From CAIOGO01 sp964447445 (GTDB lineage: Bacteria > Bipolaricaulota > Bipolaricaulia > UBA7950 > UBA9294), in the NCBI GenBank assembly GCA_964447445.1, contig CAYUSW010000065.1:1-64000 (forward strand): a stretch of 64,000 bases of DNA. The letters are read 5' to 3'. Made by a program: the position numbers and the translations under genes. The notes beneath the pieces are model-generated. The model had not been told where the DNA came from and ran no database searches. It saw only the letters and a program-made list of their open reading frames with translations. Below are positions 46,036 through 55,017 of this stretch, in pieces (position 1 is the first letter of the stretch; the number at the start of each line of letters is the position of its first letter).

Positions 46036-47325
46036 ATGTGGGAGAAATTCGCGAGCCTGTTCAAGGTCCCGGAGCTTCGGAAGAGAATCCTCTTTACTCT
46101 CGGCGCGATCATCGTGTTCCGCCTGGGTGTGCACATCACTGTTCCCGGCGTGGAGAAGCAGCTTCTGCAACAGGTATTCAACCCGGGGAGTGGCGGCCTC
46201 TTCGACTTCATGAACATGTTCACAGGCGGCGCGCTGCAGCAGTTCTCGCTCTTCGCGCTGGGCGTGACGCCCTACATTAACGCCTCGATCATCTTCAGCC
46301 TGCTCACGTCCGTCGTGCCGAAGCTGAAGGAGCTTCAGCAACAGGGGCGCGAGGGACGGCGCAAGATCACGGCGTACACCCGTTGGGCGACGGTCGGACT
46401 CGCGATCCTGCAGGGCGCCTTCATGACGACGCTGATCCGGAGCGCTGCAACGCAAGGCGCGGGGGTCCTCTTCTACGTGACCACCGTGATCGCGCTGACG
46501 ACCGGGACGATCTTCCTGATGTGGCTCGGCGAGCGCATCACGGAGAACGGGATCGGGAACGGGATCAGCATGCTGATCATGGTGGGGATCCTGTCGCGGT
46601 TCCCCTCGTCGCTGAACTCGATGTGGACGAGCATCAGCACGGGCTCTGCGAGCCCGATCTGGGGAATCGTCTTCATCGTCCTTCTCGTCGTCGTTGTGGC
46701 GGCAATGACGATGGTCCAGCAAGGGCAGCGCAAGATTCAGATCCAGTACGCCAAGAGAACGATGGGAAGGCGGATCTACGGCGGGCACACGTCACACCTG
46801 CCGCTTCGAGTGAACCAGGGCGGCGTCATCCCGATCATCTTCGCGTCGGCCCTGTTGAGCCTGCCGATCACGCTGTTCGAGGCATTGCCCAGTCTCCGGC
46901 CGTACATGTACCTGATTGCGTCGGGGAGCTTGCTGTACATGGGACTGTACGTCCTGCTGATCTTCTTCTTCACGTACTTCTACAGCTCGATCGTGTTCGA
47001 TCCTGTGGACATGGCGAAGAACATCCGTGAGGCCGGCGGATTCGTCCCCGGCGTGCGTCCGGGCACTCCGACGGCGGAGTACATCAGCGCGATCATGAGT
47101 CGCATCCTTCTCGTGGGCGCGGTGTTCCTGTCCGCGATCGCGATCCTGCCGTACATCCTGTCGGCAGCGAGCAAACTGCCCACGATGTTCCTCATCGGAG
47201 GGACGTCCCTGCTGATCGTCGTGGGCGTCGGAATCGACACGCTGATGCAGATCGAGGCCCACCTGGTCATGCGGCACTACGAGAGCCTGACGAAATCCGG
47301 GCGCCTGCTCGGTAGGAGAGGTTGA
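46036..47325 (+). CDS. secY: Protein translocase subunit SecY
   Basis: This 429-residue core of the Sec channel in the inner membrane has about ten hydrophobic spans. Diagnostic segments are FRLGVHITVPGV after TM1, the plug region FDFMNMFTGGALQQFSLFALGVTPYINASI (in parts), RWATVGLAILQG, GERITENGIGNGISMLI, and the cytoplasmic loops KRTMGRRIYGGHTSHLPLRVN and the C-terminal LVMRHYESL. The stop overlaps the adk ATG (TGATG). Confidence 0.97.
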   Translation: MWEKFASLFKVPELRKRILFTLGAIIVFRLGVHITVPGVEKQLLQQVFNPGSGGLFDFMNMFTGGALQQFSLFALGVTPYINASIIFSLLTSVVPKLKELQQQGREGRRKITAYTRWATVGLAILQGAFMTTLIRSAATQGAGVLFYVTTVIALTTGTIFLMWLGERITENGIGNGISMLIMVGILSRFPSSLNSMWTSISTGSASPIWGIVFIVLLVVVVAAMTMVQQGQRKIQIQYAKRTMGRRIYGGHTSHLPLRVNQGGVIPIIFASALLSLPITLFEALPSLRPYMYLIASGSLLYMGLYVLLIFFFTYFYSSIVFDPVDMAKNIREAGGFVPGVRPGTPTAEYISAIMSRILLVGAVFLSAIAILPYILSAASKLPTMFLIGGTSLLIVVGVGIDTLMQIEAHLVMRHYESLTKSGRLLGRRG

Positions 47326-47957
47326 TGCCGGGGAAGCGCGTGGTGTTCCTCGGCCCTCCTGGAGCCGGCAAGGGCACTCAAGCGAAGCGCGTGGTGGAGC
47401 GGCTCGGCCTTCTTCACCTATCCACCGGCGACCTGCTTCGGGATGAGGTGGCTCGGAAGACAGCCCTCGGGGCCAAGGCGAAGACCTACATGGACCGTGG
47501 CGAGCTGGTTCCGGACGGGTTGATCATTGACATGATCCAGGGGCGGATCGCGGGAGCGACGACGGGATTCCTGCTCGACGGGTTTCCCCGCACGGTCGCT
47601 CAGGCGGAGGCGCTTGCTTCGATCACGAAGCTCGACGCGGTCGTGAGTATCGACCTGCCGCGGGCCGAAGTCGTACGCCGACTGACGTCGCGCAGAGTGT
47701 GTCGCTCGTGCGGCGCGATCTACAACCTCACGTACAATCTGGCGTCTGATGCGACGCCGTGCGAAGCCTGCGGGGGCGTGCTCTACCAGCGGGATGACGA
47801 TCGCTCCGCCGTGATCGAGAACCGGTTCGACGTGTACGAGAAGTCGACGGCTCCGCTCGCGACGTTCTACCGAAAGCAGGGCCTGCTTCACTCTGTAAAC
47901 GGGGAGCTCGGGAGCGATAAGGTCTTCGCGGAGATCATGCAGCTTCTCGAAGCATGA
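47325..47957 (+). CDS. adk: Adenylate kinase
   Basis: This 210-residue enzyme interconverts ATP plus AMP with two ADP. The P-loop GPPGAGKGTQ lies at residues 10-19, the AMP-site HLSTGDLLRDE follows, and FLLDGFPRT lies near residue 84. The LID carries four cysteines (CRSCGAIYN and CEACGG), so a zinc-binding lid as in Gram-positive and thermophilic enzymes. The ATG overlaps the secY stop. Confidence 0.97.
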   Translation: MPGKRVVFLGPPGAGKGTQAKRVVERLGLLHLSTGDLLRDEVARKTALGAKAKTYMDRGELVPDGLIIDMIQGRIAGATTGFLLDGFPRTVAQAEALASITKLDAVVSIDLPRAEVVRRLTSRRVCRSCGAIYNLTYNLASDATPCEACGGVLYQRDDDRSAVIENRFDVYEKSTAPLATFYRKQGLLHSVNGELGSDKVFAEIMQLLEA

Positions 47958-48706
47958 TCTTGCTCAAGACGGAAGAGGAGCTGGCCATCATGAGAGAAAA
48001 CGGCCTGTTCCTCGCGGACATCCTGGCGGAACTTGTGGCGGAAGTACGACCCGATCGGACGACCGGGTTCTTCAACCGGCTCGCGGCGGACCGGATCGCA
48101 GCGTGCGGAGGAGAGTCGGCGTTCGACCGACTCGCAGGCTTCCCGGGAGTGATCAATACGTCGATCAACGACGAAGTGGTCCACGGGGTGCCGAGCGAGG
48201 AGCGGGTGCTGCACGACGGCGACCTCTTCTCGATCGATATCGGAATGGTTCGGAAGGGCTTCTGCGTCGATATGGCGACGACGATCGGCGTGGGGCAGAT
48301 CGACAGCGCGGCGCAGAGACTGCTCGAAGTCGGAGAGCAGAGCTTGTGGGAAGGGGTCAGGGAAGTTAGAATCGCGAAACGGTTGTCCGACGTTTCCCAC
48401 GCTATCGGCGCGTACGTCGAGTCGCGCGGTTTTCACGTTGTGCGGGAGTACGTGGGACATGGAATCGGGAGGGCGCTTCACGAGGATCCCCAGATTCCCA
48501 ACTACGGCCCGCCGGGTCGCGGTGTCCGCCTGAGGGCAGGGATGACTTTGGCCATCGAGCCGATGGTAAAGGTCGATGACCTGCCCACTCGCGTGCAGGA
48601 TGACGAGTGGACCGTAGTCACTGCGACCGGAGGCCTGTCGGTGCATTTCGAGCATACGGTCGCTGTAACGAGCGACGGAGCAGTGGTCTTGACCCTAAGG
48701 AGGTGA
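47954..48706 (+). CDS. map: Methionine aminopeptidase, type I
   Basis: This 250-residue enzyme removes N-terminal Met from nascent proteins. The five metal ligands are visible: Asp in FSIDIGMV, Asp in GFCVDMATT, His in GHGIGRALHE, Glu in TLAIEPMV, and Glu in VHFEHTVAV. The substrate His lies in EVVHGVP. The ATG overlaps the adk stop by 4 bases. Confidence 0.97.
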   Translation: MILLKTEEELAIMRENGLFLADILAELVAEVRPDRTTGFFNRLAADRIAACGGESAFDRLAGFPGVINTSINDEVVHGVPSEERVLHDGDLFSIDIGMVRKGFCVDMATTIGVGQIDSAAQRLLEVGEQSLWEGVREVRIAKRLSDVSHAIGAYVESRGFHVVREYVGHGIGRALHEDPQIPNYGPPGRGVRLRAGMTLAIEPMVKVDDLPTRVQDDEWTVVTATGGLSVHFEHTVAVTSDGAVVLTLRR

Positions 48707-48715
48707 CAAGAGGGC

Positions 48716-48958
48716 GTGGTGGCGACGAGTGAGTCCCGAGGCAACAAGGAAGATGTCATTCGACAGCGCGGCGAGGTCATCGAGAGCCTCCCGGGGTCGA
48801 CGTTTCGAGTGCAGCTGGCCAACGGACACGTCATTCTGTGCCACATCTCGGGGCGGATCCGCAAGCACTACATCAGGATTCTGACCGGCGACCGCGTGAT
48901 CGTGGAGATGTCGCCGTACGATCTGACGAAGGGACGCATCGTCTATCGTGAGAGCTGA
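48716..48958 (+). CDS. infA: Translation initiation factor IF-1
   Basis: This 80-residue OB-fold protein blocks the A site during initiation. It shows EDVIRQRGEVIESLPGSTFRVQLANG in parts, HISGRIRKHYIRILTGDRVIVEMSPYDLTKGRIVYR in parts. It has GTG starts at 48716 and 48719; an AGGAGG tract at 48699-48704 serves as SD. The usual length is about 72, so the N-terminus is a few residues longer. Confidence 0.96.
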   Translation: MVATSESRGNKEDVIRQRGEVIESLPGSTFRVQLANGHVILCHISGRIRKHYIRILTGDRVIVEMSPYDLTKGRIVYRES

Positions 48959-48978
48959 TCCGCAGCACGCTGACACGT

Positions 48979-49092
48979 ATGAAAGTTCGAGCATCCGTCA
49001 AGAAGATGTGCGCGAAGTGCAAGGTCCTCCGGCGGGAAGGGCGTTTATTGGTGATCTGCCGGAACCCGAAGCACAAGCAGCGCCAAGGGTAG
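48979..49092 (+). CDS. rpmJ: 50S ribosomal protein L36
   Basis: This is a 37-residue gene. It begins MKVRASVKKMCAKCKVL and ends ICRNPKHKQRQG, with zinc ligands CxxC, Cys and His. It sits in the classic position between infA and rpsM. The ATG at 48979 is 20 bases after the infA stop. Confidence 0.97.
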   Translation: MKVRASVKKMCAKCKVLRREGRLLVICRNPKHKQRQG

Positions 49093-49105
49093 GGGGAGAG
49101 GAAGC

Positions 49106-49471
49106 ATGGCGCGTATAGCTGGAGTCAACCTGCCGAGTAACAAGCGTATCGAGATTGCGCTCACGTACGTGTACGGCATTGGGCATCCGCGTGCTGCCGA
49201 CATCGTAGCCAAGACCGGCATCTCGCCCGACGTGCGAGTCAAAGATCTGACCGAGAACGAGGTGGCCAGTCTGCGGCGCGAGGTGGAGCAGTACGTGGTG
49301 GAAGGGGATCTGCGCCGGCGGGTCGTGTCGAGCATCCAGCGGCTGAAGGACATCAGCTCCTATCGTGGTCTTAGGCACAAGAAGCGACTTCCTGTGCGCG
49401 GCCAGCGCACGCGGGCGAACGCGCGCACATGGAAAGGGCCGCGTCCAGCCAAAGCCGGGAAGAAGAGGTAG
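49106..49471 (+). CDS. rpsM: 30S ribosomal protein S13
   Basis: This 121-residue S13, in the intersubunit bridge of the 30S head, begins MARIAGVNLPSNKRIEIAL and has TYVYGIGHPRAADIV, LRRRVVSSIQRLKDISSYRGLRHKKRLPVRGQRT in segments. A GGGGGAGAGGAAG SD precedes it. Confidence 0.98.
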   Translation: MARIAGVNLPSNKRIEIALTYVYGIGHPRAADIVAKTGISPDVRVKDLTENEVASLRREVEQYVVEGDLRRRVVSSIQRLKDISSYRGLRHKKRLPVRGQRTRANARTWKGPRPAKAGKKR

Positions 49472-49474
49472 GGA

Positions 49475-49834
49475 ATGGCGACGAAGAATATCAAGCTTGA
49501 GCGTGCCATGATCCACGTGCACTCGACGTTCAACAACACGATCATTACCGTGACGGACCCGAGCGGCCATCCGGTGGCGTGGAAGAGCCCCGGGGTCGTC
49601 GGATACAAGAATTCCAAGAAGGGGACTCCGTACGCGGCGCAGATCGCGGCGGAGGCATTGGTGCGCGAGATCAAGGACTACGGCGTGCGTTCGGTCGCCA
49701 TCCGCGTGAAAGGGACAGGGTCGGGGAGGCAGTCCGTAGTCCAGACGATCAAAGCCTCGGGCATTCGCATCGAGGAAGTGAAGAACGTGACGCCGGTCTC
49801 GCACAGCAATTCGCACAGCAAGGGGAAAGGCTAA
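49475..49834 (+). CDS. rpsK: 30S ribosomal protein S11
   Basis: This 119-residue S11 of the 30S platform shows IHVHSTFNNTIITVTDPSGH, SPGVVGYKNSKKGTPYAAQIAAE in parts, and the C-terminal VSHSNSHSKGKG. The stop shares a base with the rpsD ATG. Confidence 0.98.
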   Translation: MATKNIKLERAMIHVHSTFNNTIITVTDPSGHPVAWKSPGVVGYKNSKKGTPYAAQIAAEALVREIKDYGVRSVAIRVKGTGSGRQSVVQTIKASGIRIEEVKNVTPVSHSNSHSKGKG

Positions 49835-50457
49835 TGGGACGCGATACAGGCCCGAAGTGCAAACAGTGCCGCCGGGAAGGCGAGAAGCTCTTCCTGAAGG
49901 GGGATCGCTGCTATTCGAGGAGCTGCGCGGTGTCGCGACGAGCGAGTCCACCGGGCGAGGGCCCGAAGAAGCGCAGACCGCGACGAAGCCAGTACCAACT
50001 CCACCTGCGAGCGAAGCAAAAGGCGCGGCGGATCTATGGCGTGCGTGAGAGTCAGTTCAGGATCTACGTTGCCCGGGCAAAAAGCGTCAAGGGAGCGACG
50101 GGTGACGCGCTCCTGGGCATGCTGGAGCAGCGCTTCGACAACATGGTCTACCGCTCCGGCTTCGCGGCCTCGCGCCAGCAGGCGCGCCAGCTGATCGTGC
50201 ACGGGCACTTTGCTTTGAACGGGCGGTCGTCGAACGTTCCGTCGATCCTGCTTCGCGAGGGCGACATCGTGTCGGTGAAGCAAGAGCGACTCGACAAAGT
50301 CAAGCCGATCGTTGGAGCGAACCAGGACCGCGACGTTCCTGCTTGGATTGAGAGGAACAGCGACGCGCTGCGGTTCCAGGTGTTGGGACTGCCCAACGCC
50401 GCGCAGATGGGCCTCGACATCTCCGCCAATCTGATCGTCGAGTTCTATTCCCGCTAG
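49834..50457 (+). CDS. rpsD: 30S ribosomal protein S4
   Basis: This 207-residue S4 is a primary 16S binder and often the alpha-operon repressor. Its N-terminus carries four cysteines (PKCKQCRREG, DRCYSRSC), the zinc-binding form. The S4 RNA-binding domain is seen in RLDNMVYRSGFA-like RFDNMVYRSGFAASRQQARQL and HFALNGRSSNVPSILLREGD in parts. The start is the ATG at the rpsK stop. An AGGAGG for rpoA follows. Confidence 0.97.
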   Translation: MGRDTGPKCKQCRREGEKLFLKGDRCYSRSCAVSRRASPPGEGPKKRRPRRSQYQLHLRAKQKARRIYGVRESQFRIYVARAKSVKGATGDALLGMLEQRFDNMVYRSGFAASRQQARQLIVHGHFALNGRSSNVPSILLREGDIVSVKQERLDKVKPIVGANQDRDVPAWIERNSDALRFQVLGLPNAAQMGLDISANLIVEFYSR

Positions 50458-50468
50458 GAGGTGTGGTC

Positions 50469-51422
50469 ATGGACGAGTTGGTCTTCCCTAAGGAGATCAA
50501 GGTCGCTGAACTCACCGAGACGAGCGGGAGAGTCATCCTTGAGCCGCTCGAGCCTGGGTTCGCAACGACACTGGGCAACGCGATCCGGCGCACGCTTCTC
50601 TCGGCGATTCCGGGAGCGGCGATCACGCGAGTCCGCTTTGCTGGGAAGTATCACGAGTACGACACGATGGAGGGAGTCAAGGAAGACATCCTGGAGATCA
50701 TCCTAAACCTCAAAGGCGTTGCGCTGCGCGTCCGAGAAGAGGGCAAGCGTCGCGTGACTCTTGAGAAGAAGGGGCCGGGCGAAGTCAAGGCGGGGGACAT
50801 CGAGGTCCCGCCGGGCGTGGAGATCGTCAACCCCGAGCACCACATCGCGACCCTGAATGCAAAGGGAGTTCTTGACATCGAGATGGAGGTCGAGACCGGA
50901 CTCTCGTACCTTCCTGCCGAACTCAACCGGTCGGAGGATGCCCCTTTGTCGCAGATCCCGATCGACGCGGAGTTCTCTCCCGTGCGGCGCGTGAACTTCT
51001 CGATTGAAGAGACTCGAGTCGGCGGGAAGTCGGGCTACGAGCGCCTGGTAATTGAGCTCTTGACGAACGGGAGCATCCGGCCCGAAGAAGCTCTGTCCGA
51101 GGCGAGTCGATTGCTGCAGAGGCACCTCGAGCTGTTCCGGAACTTCGCCGAGCATCCGTTTGGCGTAGCGATTGCCGAGTCGGGGCAGGGCGAGGACGAG
51201 GAGCTGGCCATCCCGCTCGCCGAGTTGGACGTCGACCAGCGGGCCTGCAATCTCCTGCAGGAAGCGGACATCACGACCCTCGGTGCCCTTCTTGCCCGGC
51301 CCAGAGAAGAACTGCTCGACATCCACGGATTCGGCGCAAAGACGCTGAGCAAGGTGGAGGATCGGCTGGCCGAGCTCGGCTACTCACTGCGAAGCGAAGG
51401 GGAGATGCACCATGCGGCATAG
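50469..51422 (+). CDS. rpoA: RNA polymerase alpha subunit
   Basis: This 317-residue alpha subunit nucleates polymerase assembly. The N-terminal domain has RVILEPLEPGFATTLGNAIRRTLLSAIPG in segments and YHEYDTMEGVKEDILEI. The C-terminal DNA/activator-binding domain (about residues 245-317) has LAELDVDQRACNLLQEADITTLGALL and FGAKTLSKVEDRLAELG. The ATG at 50469 is 7 bases after AGGAGG; GTG 50463 is too close. It overlaps rplQ by 11 bases. Confidence 0.98.
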   Translation: MDELVFPKEIKVAELTETSGRVILEPLEPGFATTLGNAIRRTLLSAIPGAAITRVRFAGKYHEYDTMEGVKEDILEIILNLKGVALRVREEGKRRVTLEKKGPGEVKAGDIEVPPGVEIVNPEHHIATLNAKGVLDIEMEVETGLSYLPAELNRSEDAPLSQIPIDAEFSPVRRVNFSIEETRVGGKSGYERLVIELLTNGSIRPEEALSEASRLLQRHLELFRNFAEHPFGVAIAESGQGEDEELAIPLAELDVDQRACNLLQEADITTLGALLARPREELLDIHGFGAKTLSKVEDRLAELGYSLRSEGEMHHAA

Positions 51423-51765
51423 GATGGATGTCGACAAGATGGGAATGCTGCCGAGCCATCGGCGCAGCGTGTTGGCGAACCTGACGAACGCTCTGATCAT
51501 GCACTCAAAGGTGGATACGACGTTCATGCGGGCAAAAGCCAGTCAGCGCTACGCGGAGCGGGTCATCACTCTGGCGCGTCGGGGAGATCTCCACGCGCGG
51601 CGCTTGGTCTTCTCACGGCTGCGTGACAAGGATGCGGTGGACAAGCTGTTCACCGAGATCGGCCCCACGTTCAAAGACAGAGCCGGAGGGTACACGCGCG
51701 TCGTGAAGCTGGGTCCCCGACGAGGCGACGGCGCAGAAGAGGCCCGACTCATGCTCGTGCAGTAG
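51412..51765 (+). CDS. rplQ: 50S ribosomal protein L17
   Basis: This 117-residue L17 at the tunnel exit shows MRHRMDVDKMGMLPSHRRSVL and NLTNALIMHSKVDTTFMRAKA in parts, then YTRVVKLGPRRGDGAEEARLML. It is the last gene of the ribosomal protein operon, followed by a strong terminator. Confidence 0.98.
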   Translation: MRHRMDVDKMGMLPSHRRSVLANLTNALIMHSKVDTTFMRAKASQRYAERVITLARRGDLHARRLVFSRLRDKDAVDKLFTEIGPTFKDRAGGYTRVVKLGPRRGDGAEEARLMLVQ

Positions 51766-51794
51766 GCTGACGGCCGGCTGGAAGACGACAACGA

Positions 51795-51834
51795 GGGACG
51801 ACTCCGCCCGTAGGCAGGCGGAGTCGTCCCTTTT
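51795..51834 (+). terminator. Rho-independent terminator of the ribosomal operon
   Basis: A perfect 14-bp stem GGGACGACTCCGCC/GGCGGAGTCGTCCC with an 8-nt loop is followed by TTTT. It lies 29 bases after rplQ. It also separates rplQ from the convergent epimerase-like gene. Confidence 0.93.
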
Positions 51835-51847
51835 CCGGTTCTTGCGG

Positions 51848-52810
51848 TCAGCGCCGCTGCAACGCCAGCCTCGGACGGAGACGCCGGATCATGTCTTCCG
51901 TCATCGACGCAAGATCGAAGGAAGGCCTCCAATCCCAGTCCCGGCAGGCAGCGGAGTCGTCGATGGACTGCGGCCAGGAATCAGCGATCGCCTGGCGGAA
52001 GTCCGGCTCGTACGCGCACACGAAGCCGGGCATGTGTCGCGCGATCTCGGCTGCCAGGTCGGCAGCGGAGAAACTCATGCCGGCGACATTGTAGTCGCAG
52101 TGCCGCGAGAGGCGAGACGGGTCCGCGTGCATGAGGTTGAGCGTCGCCTGAACGCAGTCCGGCATGTACATCATCGGGAGCACCGTGTCTGGGCGCACGA
52201 AGCAGGTGTATCGGCCGACGCGGAGCGCCTGGTAGAAGATGTCGACGGCGTAGTCCGTCGTGCCGCCGCCCGGCGGGGTCTCGCTGGAAACGATGCCGGG
52301 ATAGCGCAACCCGCGGACGTCGAGACCGTAACGCTGAACGTAGTAGTCGCCGAGAAGCTCGCCGGTGACCTTCGTCAGGCCGTACATGGTAGAAGGGCGG
52401 AGTACGGTCTCCTGGGGTGCAGGACGCCGGGGGGTCTCCGGACCGAACACGGCGATGGAGCTAGGGCAGAAGACGCGCCCCACTCCGCCGGACCTCGAGA
52501 CCTCGAGGACGTTGACGAGGCCCGCGATGTTGACATCCCAAGCGAGCTGAGGGTTGGCTTCCCCGGTGGCAGACAGAATCGCCGCGAGATGGTAGATGGT
52601 ATCGATGCGAAGGTCGCGAACGATCTCCTCCAGCCGCGGACGATCTCTCACGTCCAGAGTCTCGAAAGGCCCCTGCGACAGAGACGAGCCCTCCACTGGC
52701 GCGCGAAGGTCGCTGGCGAGGACGTCCGTCGTGCCGTGGCGCTCGCGGAGAGCAGGTGCCAGTTCAGAGCCGACCTGCCCGGAGGCGCCTGTGACCAGAA
52801 TACGCTGCAT
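51848..52810 (-). CDS. L-threonine 3-dehydrogenase-like SDR (NAD-dependent epimerase family)
   Basis: This 320-residue extended short-chain dehydrogenase has the NAD motif ILVTGASGQVGSEL at residues 4-17. The catalytic Tyr-Lys pair is in STMYGLTKVTGELLG near residue 140, and the Ser in CPSSIAVFGP. Segments RGLRYPGIVS, GGGTTDYAVDIFYQAL and LPMMYMPDC match the SDR-type L-threonine dehydrogenase group, which oxidises threonine to 2-amino-3-oxobutyrate. GDP-sugar epimerases are close relatives. The ATG at 52810 has GGGAGGAAG upstream; a longer frame to 52924 was discarded. It is divergent from hyuA. Confidence 0.88.
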   Translation of the reverse strand: MQRILVTGASGQVGSELAPALRERHGTTDVLASDLRAPVEGSSLSQGPFETLDVRDRPRLEEIVRDLRIDTIYHLAAILSATGEANPQLAWDVNIAGLVNVLEVSRSGGVGRVFCPSSIAVFGPETPRRPAPQETVLRPSTMYGLTKVTGELLGDYYVQRYGLDVRGLRYPGIVSSETPPGGGTTDYAVDIFYQALRVGRYTCFVRPDTVLPMMYMPDCVQATLNLMHADPSRLSRHCDYNVAGMSFSAADLAAEIARHMPGFVCAYEPDFRQAIADSWPQSIDDSAACRDWDWRPSFDLASMTEDMIRRLRPRLALQRR

Positions 52811-52911
52811 GCTTCCTCCCCATCTTGATTCCTGGGTGTGCCGGCGAAGTGTACGCAACGCCGTGAGGCACGGGTAGTGCGACACGATCCGCCGCGCCAA
52901 CCGGGCCCGCT

Positions 52912-52940
52912 TTGCGGGACCCAACGTTCCTTCCTATACT
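52912..52940 (+). promoter_or_regulatory. hyuA promoter
   Basis: TTGCGG (52912-52917), a 17-nt spacer and TATACT (52935-52940) are followed after 7 nt by the hyuA ATG at 52948. No SD lies between, so the mRNA is probably leaderless. Confidence 0.65.
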
Positions 52941-52947
52941 GCGGCCC

Positions 52948-55017
52948 ATGGCTCAGGCGGTCGGCATTGACATCGGAGGTACGTTCGTCGATGTGGTCAT
53001 CGCGAGCGACTCGGGGGTGTGGATCGCCAAAGAGCCATCCACGGCGGCAGACCCGGCCGTCGGCGTGCTGCGAGCTCTCGACCGACTCCTTGCCGCGGGC
53101 GCGATCGACCCGCACGAAGTCCAGGGATTGGCACATGGATGCACGGTGGGAACGAACGCGCTTCTCGAAGGCAAGTGGGCGCGGACGGCGCTCGTCACGA
53201 CCCGCGGCTTTCGCGACGTGCTCGAGATCGGCAGGCAGAACCGGGAATCGCTTTACGACTTGTCGGCAGTCAAGTCCCCGGCCGTCGTTCCCCGCGATCT
53301 TCGTTTTGAGATCACTGAACGCGTGAGCGCCGACGGTACGGTGCAGACAGCGCTCGACGCAGCCGAAGTCTCGGCGCTTGCCGAGCGACTGAGGGCGGAG
53401 GCCGTGGAGGCCGTGGCGATCGTCTTCCTCTTCTCGTACCTCCACCCCGAGCACGAGCGCACGGCGGGGAGAGTCCTCGCCGAGACTCTCTCGCTGCCGA
53501 TCGCGCTGTCGAGCGACGTGCTGCCGGAGATCCGCGAGTACGAGAGAACGTCGACGACGGCGATCTCCGCCGCGCTGCGCCCCGTGATGAGCGCCTATCT
53601 CGCAAGCCTCGAAGAGGGAGGGGCGCGGCGCGGGTTGCCGCGGGCGTGGCGCGTCATGCAGTCGAGCGGAGCAGTCTGCACGTTGGCGCGCGCGCGGGAA
53701 GAGCCCGCGGCTCTTCTCCTCTCGGGCCCCGCAGCGGGTGTCCAGGGAGCCCGGGCTGTGGGGCTTTCCCTAGGTGAGCGAAGCCTCATCACCATGGACA
53801 TGGGCGGGACGAGTTGCGACGTCGCGGTCATCAGTGACGGCTCGGTCGAGCGAACGCGGGCAGGAGCGGTGGGCGCCTACCCGGTGGCTCTGCCCATGGT
53901 GTCCATCCACACGATTGGCGCGGGGGGCGGCAGCGTTGCGTGGGTCGATCGCGGCGGGGCCCTGAGGGTGGGACCGCAGAGCATGGGGGCGGACCCAGGG
54001 CCTGCGTGCTACGGTCGCGGCGGTTGCGCCACCGCAACCGACGCCCATCTTGTGCTCGGACATCTCGCGGCGGACAAGGCCTTGGGTGGCTTACCTCCTC
54101 TCGACGTCGAGGCAGCGCGGCGCGCGATCATGGGCGACGTCGGTCGCCCGCTGGGGCTGTCTCCAGAGGAGGCGGCGCTGGGGATCCTCGAAGTCGCGGA
54201 CGCTGCGATGGAACGGGCGATCCGCGTCGTCACGGTGGAGAAAGGCCGCGACCCTCGCGACTACGCCCTTCTCGTCTTCGGTGGTGCAGGCCCTCTGCAC
54301 GGCGCTTCCATCGCGCGGCGTCTCGGTGTGCGGCGCGTCATCGTCCCGAGCGTTGCCGGCGTTCTGTCCGCGTTTGGGCTTCTGGTTGCTGAAACCGGGC
54401 ATGACTACAGCCGCAGCCTGGTGATCCCGTTCGGTCGCCTCGACGCGGCGAAGGCCGGACGAGTGGTGCGAGTGCTCCGGGCGAAGGGAGAGGCGGCGTT
54501 GCACTCTGAGGCGATTGCTGAGGAGAAGATGGAGTTCTTCATGTCGGCGGACGTGCGATACGTAGGGCAGTCTCACGAGCTGACCGTTCCGCTTGAGATG
54601 GTCGGCGAATCGGTCGACGTGGCGGCGCTACGGCGCGCGTTTGAAGTAGCGCACGTGGCGCGGTACGGACACGGATCTCCGACCGAGGAGGCGGAACTCG
54701 TGACGGTGCGGCTTCGCGCCCAGGGCCCGCCGCTTCTCCGGTCCAACGAATTCCGCCTGACGAAGCGCGCACAGCAGGAGGTCGCGGGCCGGGTGTCTGA
54801 TGTGTGGTTCGACGCCGCAGGCCCGATTGCGGGGCGCTGGCGCGACCGCGAGACGCTGGCTGAGGGAGAGGACGTTCTTGGCCCGGCGGTTATCACCGGC
54901 GAAGATGCAACGATCCTCGTGCCGCCGGATGTTCGTGGAACGTGCTGCGCCTGGGGGCACATCATCCTTGAGGTCGGGCGAGACGGAGGGGAGACCGATG
55001 GATGCCATTGCGCTTGA
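52948..55017 (+). CDS. hyuA: Hydantoinase/oxoprolinase subunit A (HyuA)
   Basis: This 689-residue ATP-dependent amide hydrolase subunit has the actin-like ATPase motif VGIDIGGTFVDVVIA at the N-terminus. It also shows GCTVGTNALLEGK, LLSGPAAGVQGA, the MDMGGTSCDVAVI second phosphate motif near residue 285, and GAGGGSVAWVDRGGALRVGPQSMGADPGPACYGRGG in parts. With HyuB it opens cyclic amides such as N-methylhydantoin or 5-oxoproline; the substrate is not determinable. Acetone carboxylase subunits are related but need a third gene. It overlaps hyuB by 20 bases. Confidence 0.93.
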   Translation: MAQAVGIDIGGTFVDVVIASDSGVWIAKEPSTAADPAVGVLRALDRLLAAGAIDPHEVQGLAHGCTVGTNALLEGKWARTALVTTRGFRDVLEIGRQNRESLYDLSAVKSPAVVPRDLRFEITERVSADGTVQTALDAAEVSALAERLRAEAVEAVAIVFLFSYLHPEHERTAGRVLAETLSLPIALSSDVLPEIREYERTSTTAISAALRPVMSAYLASLEEGGARRGLPRAWRVMQSSGAVCTLARAREEPAALLLSGPAAGVQGARAVGLSLGERSLITMDMGGTSCDVAVISDGSVERTRAGAVGAYPVALPMVSIHTIGAGGGSVAWVDRGGALRVGPQSMGADPGPACYGRGGCATATDAHLVLGHLAADKALGGLPPLDVEAARRAIMGDVGRPLGLSPEEAALGILEVADAAMERAIRVVTVEKGRDPRDYALLVFGGAGPLHGASIARRLGVRRVIVPSVAGVLSAFGLLVAETGHDYSRSLVIPFGRLDAAKAGRVVRVLRAKGEAALHSEAIAEEKMEFFMSADVRYVGQSHELTVPLEMVGESVDVAALRRAFEVAHVARYGHGSPTEEAELVTVRLRAQGPPLLRSNEFRLTKRAQQEVAGRVSDVWFDAAGPIAGRWRDRETLAEGEDVLGPAVITGEDATILVPPDVRGTCCAWGHIILEVGRDGGETDGCHCA